The notes beneath the pieces were generated by a model. That model was not told where the DNA came from, ran no database searches, and saw nothing but the letters and a program-made list of their open reading frames with translations. Made by a program: the position numbers and the translations under genes. A stretch of 14,723 bases of DNA from JBAYZQ01 sp041672385 (GTDB taxonomy: Bacteria > Spirochaetota > Spirochaetia > Sphaerochaetales > Sphaerochaetaceae): positions 1 to 14,723 of the forward strand of contig JBAYZQ010000041.1 in assembly GCA_041672385.1 (NCBI GenBank). Reading direction: 5' to 3'. Positions 7,202 through 14,653 of this stretch are shown here, piece by piece. Position 1 is the first letter of the stretch; every line of letters starts with the position of its first letter.

Positions 7202-7223
7202 TTTTGTAAATTTTTTGTAAATT
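7202..7223. repeat. Perfect 11-bp tandem direct repeat in the divergent intergenic region
   Basis: TTTTGTAAATT occurs twice head-to-tail with no spacer (7202-7212 and 7213-7223), directly upstream of the -35 element of the plus-strand gene. The 11-bp period is about one helical turn, so both copies present the same face. It could be an AT-rich UP-like element or tandem operator half-sites. Overlapping it, GTAAATTTTTAC at 7217-7228 is a short inverted repeat. In a region this AT-rich, chance is not excluded. Confidence 0.5.
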
Positions 7224-7252
7224 TTTACTTTAAAAACTCTTTATTCTATGAT
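7224..7252 (+). promoter_or_regulatory. Sigma-70-type promoter for the plus-strand 499-residue gene
   Basis: TATGAT at 7247-7252 (5 of 6 to TATAAT) lies 17 bp after TTTACT at 7224-7229 (4 of 6 to TTGACA). Transcription would start near 7259, about 20 nt before the ATG at 7279, leaving a short leader with GAGGT at 7270-7274. The -35 directly follows the 11-bp tandem repeat. Spacing and position are good; activity is inferred. Confidence 0.5.
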
Positions 7253-7278
7253 AGTATGTAGTTTTAACTGAGGTAAGC

Positions 7279-8778
7279 ATGATTAGTTTTAGAATACATT
7301 CCAGTCAACATCTTGAAATGAAATCTTTATTTCCCGTTCCTACAAAGAAATCGTGCCATAGAGATTTGCATTACTATTTCTTTACCCCTAGTCAACTTAA
7401 TATAAACAAAGAGTGCATAGATTTGTCAAAATTAGGAATGAAATTAACAAGCCATGCTCGATATTCTTCTCCCAGTTTTTCAATCCCAGAATTACTAGAT
7501 ATAAATAATAAAATTAGTCCTTTAACAATTCTAAGAGAATTTGTTGATAATAAAACCAATGTATCTCCTTCTTCTTTAATTCATGAAACACAGAATCTAG
7601 CTAATGCCTACCGCCATGAATCAAAAAAAACTTTATCCTTATTAAAACAAAATTTTGAAAATAAACATAAGAGTATTAACCATGATCAAGTAAAAGAATT
7701 GACAGTAAAATGGTATACAAATACTAATGCGCTTTTTAAATCTTATAGAGAATTGCTGAAAAGTATTGAAGAACGTTTTTCTGAAGATAATCTTATTAGA
7801 ACTGCATTTCTTTGGGCGGATGAATATATGAGTCTTTCAGCTGAAAAAGACGGACTAGAAATATATTTTCTCCTTGAACCTGATTATTCCGCCTTTAATA
7901 TTTTGATGAGTCAAATTATGAAAGTTGTTAGAACTGAGTCTTCCCACAGACAAGAAATGAAATATGAAACAGGTGAAAATACTAGTTCTAATAATTCTGA
8001 AGAAAAATATACTTACCGAAAAAGTTCTTTAAAAAAATGGGCACAAAGTGTTTTATATCTAATACCAAAACAATCAATGGCACCTCAAAGAATAAATTTT
8101 ATCTTAGCAGCCATTGCTGCTGGAATTGCAATGGCCTTTGCAATAATGACCGCTTTATATGCAACTTTAAATTTGAAAGAAAATACAATGTCATGGGCTT
8201 TGTTTATGATTATGGCATATGTTTTCAAGGATAGAATTAAGGAAGGCCTTAAGGCAGTAATAAACGTAGTTTTACCAAAGTTAATGGCAGACAGAATCTT
8301 CATCTATAGGTCACCTCGATCAGAAAGAATACTTTGTAGGAACCGGCAAAAAATTAACATTATAAGTTCTGAAAAAGTTCCCTTTACCATTAGAAATATT
8401 CGAAAAGATAATAACAATCCTTTTAGAAAGATGATGCCATCTGAAGATGTTGTTCATTTTTCTAACTATTATAAGTTTTTTAAATTCAAAAAAAAGTTTG
8501 AAAAAGCAACTCCTTGGGTTGAACAACTAGCCATAATAACAAGACTTAGAATGGATGATTGGTTAAAAGAAATGGATGATACACCAAGTGAAGTGTTTGG
8601 TACAGAAGAAGAAAACGAAGAGACCAATAAACTAATAGCTCAACGAATTTACCATATTCACTTGGTTGTAGAAGATCACTATGAAAGTGATAACACCAGT
8701 GTTTATTACCACTATCTTATAGTTGCAAAAAAAGATGGAATTGTCAGAATTGAAGAACTTCCAATTGTTAATACTTAA
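7279..8778 (+). CDS. Unknown 499-residue membrane protein with central TM pair
   Basis: I do not recognise the family. It is the only plus-strand gene in the window. The N-terminal half (1-270) is soluble, with a helical, charged stretch at about 100-175 (SLLKQNFENKHKS, YRELLKSIEERF) and a low-complexity polar segment at about 225-245. Two hydrophobic segments follow: about 273-297 (NFILAAIAAGIAMAFAIMTAL) and 303-315, the latter running into an amphipathic stretch (KDRIKEGLKAVINVV). A basic, soluble C-terminal half ends in beta-like strands (IYHIHLVVEDH, YHYLIVAKKDG). No signal peptide or known catalytic motif is seen. GAGGT lies 4 nt before the ATG, and a good promoter is just upstream. It is divergent from corA, and its stop overlaps that of pyrC by 11 bp. 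It may be a lineage-specific membrane-anchored protein; function unknown. Confidence 0.85.
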   Translation: MISFRIHSSQHLEMKSLFPVPTKKSCHRDLHYYFFTPSQLNINKECIDLSKLGMKLTSHARYSSPSFSIPELLDINNKISPLTILREFVDNKTNVSPSSLIHETQNLANAYRHESKKTLSLLKQNFENKHKSINHDQVKELTVKWYTNTNALFKSYRELLKSIEERFSEDNLIRTAFLWADEYMSLSAEKDGLEIYFLLEPDYSAFNILMSQIMKVVRTESSHRQEMKYETGENTSSNNSEEKYTYRKSSLKKWAQSVLYLIPKQSMAPQRINFILAAIAAGIAMAFAIMTALYATLNLKENTMSWALFMIMAYVFKDRIKEGLKAVINVVLPKLMADRIFIYRSPRSERILCRNRQKINIISSEKVPFTIRNIRKDNNNPFRKMMPSEDVVHFSNYYKFFKFKKKFEKATPWVEQLAIITRLRMDDWLKEMDDTPSEVFGTEEENEETNKLIAQRIYHIHLVVEDHYESDNTSVYYHYLIVAKKDGIVRIEELPIVNT

Positions 8779-9775
8779 TAATATCCACTTTGTACTGGTC
8801 ATCAAGATTTTTTATTCGTTGGTCAATGTTTTCTAGGGAGAAATCGTAATTTACTTTATCTTCAATTTTAAAAGTCTTTTTTACATTTTCACCAAACAAA
8901 GCTTTCAATTGATCATCTCCACAGAATTTTTTAAGTTCCTTAACAAGTCTTAAAATATTTGCAAAACCTGCTATTCCACAGGCTCCTTTACTTTTATCAA
9001 CAATAGTATGAGGAGCATGGTCCGATTCCACCCAGTCAATAGTTCCTTTTTCTAATTCTTCAAGCATTTTCTCTTGCTCTACTCTACTGCGCAAAGGAGG
9101 GTTCATTCTTAGATTTCGGTTTTCACCTTCCATATTGAAAAGGGCATGATGGGCTGTTATTCCACAGGTAATTTTAATCTTTTTTCTTGCTGCTTTTACA
9201 AGATTCAAAGCCTCAGGAGTACTGATATGACAAATATGCAGATTTCCTTTAAAGCCAGTTTCTTTAGCAAATTTAATTTGATTTCTTACAGCATCAACCT
9301 CTGCCTTCGAGGGTCGTTTTAGACTATTGTTATATTCATTTAAGTTAAAAAAACTCTCATTTTCACAATGAACTGCTAAAACTCCAGTATAATTCAAAGC
9401 TTTAAGTATACAATACATCTCTTTTTGATTCTCTAAATTCAATATTCCCATATTACCGGTGGAATTTGAAACAAACATCTTCAGCCCTATTACCCTAGGG
9501 AAGAACTCATTATACAGTTCAACTGCTTGTTTGATTTGATCTTTATCGAAAGTTAAACCTATGTAAAGGTGATAATAAGTTTTACTTTTCTCGCATACCT
9601 TTTCCCCTAGTTTTAAACGTTTAATAACTTCATCCCTGTGAAGAATAGGAGGATCTGTATTAGGCATATCAAAAAGACAATCAATTCCTGCTGAAAGAGC
9701 TTGATTAATTCCATGTTCAACCGTTTCCTTGTCACTTTGATTCCAATCTCTAAGATGTACGTGAGGATCAATCAT
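8768..9775 (-). CDS. pyrC: Dihydroorotase, short form
   Basis: PyrC reversibly closes carbamoyl-aspartate to dihydroorotate, the third step of UMP synthesis. This is a binuclear-zinc amidohydrolase. Seen here: HVHLRD at the very N-terminus (His5 and His7), FDMPNT (substrate-site Asn39), the probable carbamylated Lys99 in GLKMF, His136 in AVHCEN, His183 in CHIST, and the catalytic Asp252 in SDHAPH. At 335 residues it is about 90 shorter than typical class I enzymes. It lacks the leading residues that form the small beta-sandwich domain and begins directly with the barrel. All metal ligands are present. The ATG overlaps the pyrDK stop in an ATGA, which supports this start and indicates translational coupling. 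It is the last gene of the pyr operon and converges on the plus-strand gene with an 11-bp overlap; no terminator is seen after it. Confidence 0.94.
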   Translation of the reverse strand: MIDPHVHLRDWNQSDKETVEHGINQALSAGIDCLFDMPNTDPPILHRDEVIKRLKLGEKVCEKSKTYYHLYIGLTFDKDQIKQAVELYNEFFPRVIGLKMFVSNSTGNMGILNLENQKEMYCILKALNYTGVLAVHCENESFFNLNEYNNSLKRPSKAEVDAVRNQIKFAKETGFKGNLHICHISTPEALNLVKAARKKIKITCGITAHHALFNMEGENRNLRMNPPLRSRVEQEKMLEELEKGTIDWVESDHAPHTIVDKSKGACGIAGFANILRLVKELKKFCGDDQLKALFGENVKKTFKIEDKVNYDFSLENIDQRIKNLDDQYKVDIIKY

Positions 9776-11463
9776 AAAACATTCTCCTCTAAAAGGTATT
9801 CATAGGTCATAAAAGTACCCCACTGACAAGTCAAGCGTGATCCACAGGCACACTCTCCACACAACCCAATTCCACACATGCTATTTTTTTCCATTGATAT
9901 ATAAATCCTACTTTCTTTTATGCCCTGTTTAGAAAGTTTTATAGCAGCTTTCTTTAGAAAGATTTCTGGACCTACAATATAAACTGCTGTATTTGATAGA
10001 TCTTTATTTTCAATATTAATAGAATCTAAAACTCTTCCTGGCTTTCCATCATCAATAACTGCTAAATAGGGACCAAATTTCTTAAGATCTTCAGAAAGAA
10101 TTCCACCTTTAGAACTAGTTGTTCCTACAAAAAAAGACATTGTAGTTCCCTCTTTTTTTAACTTCTCAGCTAAAAGAGTAAGCACTGCTTCTCCGGTACC
10201 TCCAGCAATAAGAATAGCCTTAGGGGTTTTTTCATTTTTGACTTCACTTCCATAAAGTCCTCTTGAATAAACAATATCTTTTTCTTGTAACTCTAACAAA
10301 GCATCAGTAAACATTCCTCGTCTTTTAATTATGAAAGTAAGTGGATTATTTTTTGCTACTGAGAAAGGCTTTTCTCCGAAATCCGGATGCCAAAGAAAAG
10401 CAAATTCACCTGCTTTGCAGTTCATAGTACCACTTAAAACAAGAATCGCTGTATCTTTATCATGCATTCTTTTTTCAAGTATAGTATGTGAGGTATAAGA
10501 GGTACTTATTCCTTCTTTTAAAAAAAAGGAACTAGGTTTAATATTTGCTAAGCTTTTACCCTCTAAAAGTGTTTTACCTTCATTCTTAACAGAATCTAAG
10601 AAGTCTGCCCAATCTCTTTGGTCAACCTTTGCCAAGACACTTCCCATTCCAACAACATCCGCACCAGCTCTTATCATAGCAGCTACTTCATGTCCTGAAA
10701 AAACTCCCCCCATGCCAATGATGGGGACATCATCTCCAATTGATTCCCTTATTTCTCTAATGGCTTTCAGAGCCTTCAAATGGACCCAACGTCCACTTTT
10801 TCCACCTTTGCCACCAAGATTATTGTTAAGGATTGGTTTGCCTGACTCTTGATTTATATGTATCTCAGGACCAACGGTGTTTATTGCAACAATTCCATCA
10901 GCACCTTCTTCAATTACCTTCTTGGCAATTTCACCAATATTATCAACATTAGGAGTAAGCTTAACAAAAATAGGTGTTTTTATGCCTTTAATTGCCTTTT
11001 TTATTCCTTTAACATATTCACCTGCGATTTTACCCGAAGACCCAATTGAACTCCCATACCCAACAGAGGCATGAGGACAGGAAAAATTAAGTTCTATCAT
11101 TGAAGCAAAAGGACTAAAATTCTTTATTAAAATCACAAAGTCCTCAATGGAAGAAGCAGACAGGCTTATGTTCAAAAATGCTTTTAAATCTTTCAATTTT
11201 TTTAGGTCTTCAATACCTTTTAACATACCTGGATTACGAAGTCCTACAGAATTACCAAAGCTTCCATTTTCCATTTCACAGATAATTGGTTCTCTGTTTC
11301 CAGGGTTTTCATTAACTTGATAACTCTTAGTAGTAATAATATCAATTGCTTTGATTTCTTTATCGAAAAAATTTATTAGTTCACTTTTAGTTGAAGCAAC
11401 TCCACTAACTGTGCAAAGCATTACTTTATTTTTTAAATGATTATGAGAAATTCTATCTAACAT
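9772..11463 (-). CDS. pyrD: Fused dihydroorotate dehydrogenase B: PyrD catalytic plus PyrK electron-transfer domains
   Basis: A 563-residue fusion of the two DHODB subunits that oxidise dihydroorotate to orotate and pass electrons to NAD+. Residues 1-310 are the FMN barrel: TTKSY with Lys46, GLRNPG at 74-79, and the class 1B catalytic base Cys129 in NFSCPH. Also present are VKLTPN, NTVGPE and the phosphate-binding GMGGV and GMGSV loops. Residues from about 320 are PyrK-like: KPFSVA at 365-370 for FAD (lysine replacing the usual arginine) and AGGTGEAV at 420-427 for NAD. A [2Fe-2S] cluster is indicated by Cys530, Cys535, Cys538 and Cys546 (C-x4-C-x2-C-x7-C, within CGIGLCGEC). The ATG directly abuts the pyrF TAG, with GGAG 7 nt before it. 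The join lies near residues 305-325. In lactococci and bacilli these are two separate proteins. Confidence 0.93.
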   Translation of the reverse strand: MLDRISHNHLKNKVMLCTVSGVASTKSELINFFDKEIKAIDIITTKSYQVNENPGNREPIICEMENGSFGNSVGLRNPGMLKGIEDLKKLKDLKAFLNISLSASSIEDFVILIKNFSPFASMIELNFSCPHASVGYGSSIGSSGKIAGEYVKGIKKAIKGIKTPIFVKLTPNVDNIGEIAKKVIEEGADGIVAINTVGPEIHINQESGKPILNNNLGGKGGKSGRWVHLKALKAIREIRESIGDDVPIIGMGGVFSGHEVAAMIRAGADVVGMGSVLAKVDQRDWADFLDSVKNEGKTLLEGKSLANIKPSSFFLKEGISTSYTSHTILEKRMHDKDTAILVLSGTMNCKAGEFAFLWHPDFGEKPFSVAKNNPLTFIIKRRGMFTDALLELQEKDIVYSRGLYGSEVKNEKTPKAILIAGGTGEAVLTLLAEKLKKEGTTMSFFVGTTSSKGGILSEDLKKFGPYLAVIDDGKPGRVLDSINIENKDLSNTAVYIVGPEIFLKKAAIKLSKQGIKESRIYISMEKNSMCGIGLCGECACGSRLTCQWGTFMTYEYLLEENVL

Positions 11464-12306
11464 CTAAATCTCCAGTTCTTTTAAAAGTGCTTTTATATTG
11501 GTGATACACAAATCAAGGGCGTTTTCTATAATTACTGGTTTTTTCCAAGGATGGGTAAGTTTACTTGAACTATTTACCCTAGCCAAGTAAAGTGGATAAC
11601 CATTTTCCTTTAAGGTTCTTTTTACCTCTAAGGCACTTCCTCCTTGGCTCCCTACTCCAGGAATTAATAAAGGAACATCTTCTTTTGCAAATTGTCCACT
11701 TATCCTAGCTAATTCTGCCATGTTAGTAGCTCCTGCAACTGCACCTAAGGAGGCATTTTTGCTTATTTTATTCCATTCTACTATTTTTTTTGAAACATGT
11801 TCATATAGAGTATTCCCATCTTCAATTATAAGATTTTGAAAATCTTTTCCACCATTATTACTGGTTCTATTTAAAATATAAGCACACTTATTTTCTACAA
11901 TAAAGGGACTAATACTATCAACTCCCATAAAAGGTGAAATTGTAACAGCATCTGTTTTCCAACAATCAAAAGCTTCTTTGGAGTAATTTAGACTACTTCT
12001 GGCAATATCACCTCTTTTAGAATCTAAAATAACTGGAATACCAGGAAATTCCGCTTCTAATAAATCTAGAACTTTTGCCAAAGCAATACTTCCTTGGAAA
12101 TTCTGTTCCCTAGGTTTATCAAGAACACTGTAATAGCCAATATTAGGTTTAAAGGCGGAAGGATAAAGAGAGAGTTTTTTCATAAGCTTAAAAAGACTTT
12201 CAAAATATGGAACAATTTTTTCAACCTCGAATATTGGGTCTAAGCCAAAGCAAGCAAAATTTCCAGTTTTGTCACTACTAATTTTTAATTTTTCAATATA
12301 ATTCAT
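11464..12306 (-). CDS. pyrF: Orotidine 5'-phosphate decarboxylase, type 2
   Basis: PyrF removes CO2 from orotidine monophosphate to give UMP, the last step of the pathway. The 280-residue length fits the longer type 2 (mycobacterial-like) family rather than the 230-residue E. coli type. Motifs: substrate-binding GLDP at 21-24, AFKPNIGYY at 51-59 and the catalytic LDSKRGDI at 94-101 (Asp95, Lys97, Asp100). Later blocks are GAVAGATN near 188-195 and LIPGVGSQGG at 214-223, the phosphate-binding loop. The ATG overlaps the pyrE stop in an ATGA, and its TAG stop abuts the pyrDK ATG, so it is tightly coupled on both sides. Confidence 0.95.
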   Translation of the reverse strand: MNYIEKLKISSDKTGNFACFGLDPIFEVEKIVPYFESLFKLMKKLSLYPSAFKPNIGYYSVLDKPREQNFQGSIALAKVLDLLEAEFPGIPVILDSKRGDIARSSLNYSKEAFDCWKTDAVTISPFMGVDSISPFIVENKCAYILNRTSNNGGKDFQNLIIEDGNTLYEHVSKKIVEWNKISKNASLGAVAGATNMAELARISGQFAKEDVPLLIPGVGSQGGSALEVKRTLKENGYPLYLARVNSSSKLTHPWKKPVIIENALDLCITNIKALLKELEI

Positions 12307-13004
12307 TTCTTACTCCCAAATCCATTATTATATCCCCATTCAAAAGGAGCATTTCTCCAATTTTTAAGAATTTCAAACTCTTTTTCTTTAATATAGGAAG
12401 TCTCAACTGCTCTTTTTAGGATATAATCATAATCCAAAATTGAATGATATTCACATATAGGGTTTAATTCTGAAAAAGCCTCATTGCTTTTTTCAAGGCC
12501 ATAAGAAAAAATTGCTAAACAATAAGGGCAAGCCCCTTCACTATTTCTTATTGCTTCAACAGCTTGAATACTACTTTTCCCAGTGGATATTAGATCCTCA
12601 ATTAAAAGCACAGATTTTCCTTGATAACTTTTTGAAATACCAAGTCCCTCAATCGCTTGATTAAGTCCATGATCTTTTCCTTTTGATCTTACATAAGTTA
12701 GAGACTTTTTCATTATATCCGCCAAGGTAGTCGCATGCGGAATCCCAGCAGTTGCTGTCCCAGCAATATTATCAAAAACAAACTTTAGTTCTTTGCAAAT
12801 AATTTCAAAAGCTCTAGCTATCTCAGTTCTAGCTTCCCAGTCAACTAAGAAACTTCTGTTGTCATTGTATATTGGCATATAATATCCACTAGCCCATAGA
12901 AAAGGCTTATCACAAGACAACCTTACTGCTTTTAATGCTAGAGCTTTATCTGCAAGTTTATTTCTTAATTCTAAAAATTCTTTATCATCTGTTTCAAAAA
13001 TCAT
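12303..13004 (-). CDS. pyrE: Orotate phosphoribosyltransferase
   Basis: PyrE joins orotate and PRPP to form orotidine monophosphate. The 233-residue type I phosphoribosyltransferase shows the PRPP-binding signature VLLIEDLISTGKS at 132-144. The catalytic flexible loop, YVRSKGKDHG at 104-113, carries the Arg/Lys/Lys/His set, and AGTATAGIPHA (81-91) matches the family's G-x-A-x-A-G-I-P block. AAGGAC serves as ribosome-binding site about 6 nt before the ATG. There is an 11-nt gap from the pyrBI stop and a 4-nt overlap with pyrF. Confidence 0.95.
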   Translation of the reverse strand: MIFETDDKEFLELRNKLADKALALKAVRLSCDKPFLWASGYYMPIYNDNRSFLVDWEARTEIARAFEIICKELKFVFDNIAGTATAGIPHATTLADIMKKSLTYVRSKGKDHGLNQAIEGLGISKSYQGKSVLLIEDLISTGKSSIQAVEAIRNSEGACPYCLAIFSYGLEKSNEAFSELNPICEYHSILDYDYILKRAVETSYIKEKEFEILKNWRNAPFEWGYNNGFGSKK

Positions 13005-13015
13005 CGTTTTGTCCT

Positions 13016-14608
13016 TTATTTATTGTTCTTCCATATTTCTTTAAAAGTGTGCACCTTTCCACAATAGGAACAAACATATTTATCATCCAAAGTTCGATAA
13101 AACATTGCAGGTACATTCTCACTTTGACTCTCATTTGAAATACAATTTTCATTGGTACACATCAAATCATCAAAATTATAAATTCTAGGTGGAAGTTTAG
13201 TTCTAAACTTTTCTTCAACTTTTCCATCTTTAATAATATTTAAAGTACAACCTGGAGCAACTGCTGCTAATCTTTTAAGTTGTTTTCGGTCAAAAGTAAC
13301 CAAACTAGGACGAAATATTATTCCTTTGTATTCTTCACCTGAGGTAGATACCCATTCTCCACCTTTAAGTCCATCTAATTTCATAACTCTACATATGAGT
13401 CTCATATGTTTTCTTATTTCTTCTGGTTCTTCACCTTTAAGAATATGGTCAATAACTAACCCTTCTTTTATAGGATGAACTCCTTCACTCACGGTTTTGA
13501 TTTTTTTATTCAGAGTTGCTTTGTCTACACTGCTGATGTATTCTTCATCAGTTCTATTAGAAATATTATTTTTTTCAAGCTCTTTATAATCTTCTCCAAT
13601 TTTTCCACTTAATAAGCCTAGAAGAACAATTCGTGTATACATTCCATTTATTGATTGTCTTTCCCATGCATTATAAGGAGTTTTATCTAAAAAGGTTGGG
13701 ATTACTGGGTGTTCTTTATGCCGTGGAAGAGGATGATAAAATTTTGTTTCAGGTTTTAATTTATCCATAAATTCTTGCCGGAAAGTAATATAAGATCTTA
13801 ATTCTTCTTGGCGTGACAAAATTCTTTCTCCCATTCTTTCTAGTTGAGGTCTTGTGAAATACCATTTATCAGCAATATCTTTTTGTTTTAAATATTCTTC
13901 AATTGAACCAAATTTTCTTATCTCATATCCATTTTCAATCATTCTAAGGTAATAACTATCAGGCATTTGAAGAACCTCTGGAGCTATTAAATCAACTTTA
14001 ACCTTTTTGAAAATCTTAAGCCCATCAGCCTTTGAATGCACTGTTCTTCCATGAAAAAGGTCTCCAACCACGGCTAAATGAATTGACTCAAAGGACCATT
14101 TATTATCTTCAAGGAATGTAAATTCATCTAGTAGCTCTTGAGTTGGGTGTTCATGTTTCCCATCCCCAGCGTTTATAAATACAGGAGCAAATTCTAAATT
14201 ATTCCTTTGGGAAAATTCTCGACATTCTAAAGATAACCACCTACAAACTCCTTCAATTTTGCTTCTAATAATAAAAATTGTATTATTATAACCAGAAAGT
14301 GTATTGAAAGTATCTGAATAGCTTTCCCCTTTATTAAAAGAAGAACTGTCGCTACTCATTTCAGTTAATTTTATTTTATGAAATTTGGCTGCATTCCTAA
14401 ATGATTCTTTTGTTCGGGTGCTATTTTCCAAAAAAACTTCATAAATTCCAAAATCTTGATTGTTAATTCTATAAGAATCTACAGTTTTGGTATTTTGCTC
14501 CAAAATGGCTTGTTTTAACTTTTTAACTTGTGAAAACAGATATTTCCGCTCTCCAATTGAAAGGTCTTCAATAACGCAAAGAGACCTACCCATAAAGATG
14601 TTTTCCAT
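13016..14608 (-). CDS. pyrB: Fused aspartate carbamoyltransferase, catalytic plus regulatory chains (PyrB-PyrI)
   Basis: A 530-residue protein catalysing carbamoyl phosphate plus aspartate to carbamoyl-aspartate, the committed step. The catalytic domain (1-345) has carbamoyl-phosphate-binding STRTK at 63-67, the loop lysine near 93, HPTQELLDEF at 154-163, and HPLPR at 292-296. A linker (about 345-370) leads to a PyrI-like regulatory region. Its allosteric part has VHPIKEGLVIDHIL at 377-390. The C-terminal zinc domain has Cys484, Cys489, Cys513 and Cys516 in the PyrI C-x4-C ... C-x2-C arrangement. Nucleotide feedback control is therefore likely, though effector residues cannot be judged here. 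The fused form is known from Thermotoga and treponemes. GGAGG lies 5 nt before the first ATG, fixing the start over the internal ATG at codon 6. It heads the pyr operon, directly behind a terminator-like hairpin. Confidence 0.94.
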   Translation of the reverse strand: MENIFMGRSLCVIEDLSIGERKYLFSQVKKLKQAILEQNTKTVDSYRINNQDFGIYEVFLENSTRTKESFRNAAKFHKIKLTEMSSDSSSFNKGESYSDTFNTLSGYNNTIFIIRSKIEGVCRWLSLECREFSQRNNLEFAPVFINAGDGKHEHPTQELLDEFTFLEDNKWSFESIHLAVVGDLFHGRTVHSKADGLKIFKKVKVDLIAPEVLQMPDSYYLRMIENGYEIRKFGSIEEYLKQKDIADKWYFTRPQLERMGERILSRQEELRSYITFRQEFMDKLKPETKFYHPLPRHKEHPVIPTFLDKTPYNAWERQSINGMYTRIVLLGLLSGKIGEDYKELEKNNISNRTDEEYISSVDKATLNKKIKTVSEGVHPIKEGLVIDHILKGEEPEEIRKHMRLICRVMKLDGLKGGEWVSTSGEEYKGIIFRPSLVTFDRKQLKRLAAVAPGCTLNIIKDGKVEEKFRTKLPPRIYNFDDLMCTNENCISNESQSENVPAMFYRTLDDKYVCSYCGKVHTFKEIWKNNK

Positions 14609-14617
14609 TTTTCCTCC

Positions 14618-14648
14618 AAAAAAATAACGCCAGTAAAAACTGACGTCA
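14618..14648 (-). terminator. Intrinsic terminator/attenuator at the head of the pyr operon
   Basis: On the minus strand TGACGTCAG (14640-14648) pairs with CTGGCGTTA (14625-14633) over 9 bp with two G-U pairs and a 6-nt loop, followed at once by seven U (14618-14624). The U-tract abuts the pyrBI GGAGG (14613-14617). No promoter can lie between hairpin and gene, so pyr transcripts must pass it. The preceding gene's stop is 5 nt upstream of the stem. Together these fit a translation-coupled attenuator like that before E. coli pyrE. The hairpin and U-tract are seen; the mechanism is inferred. Confidence 0.7.
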
Positions 14649-14653
14649 AAAAT

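Noticed and set aside
7166..7213. Minus-strand corA promoter such as TTGGAC (7191-7196) or TTTACA (7205-7210) with AT-rich -10 boxes
   Set aside because: The best pairs have 14-bp or 18-19-bp spacing or weak -10 matches. In such AT-rich DNA they are not distinguishable from chance.
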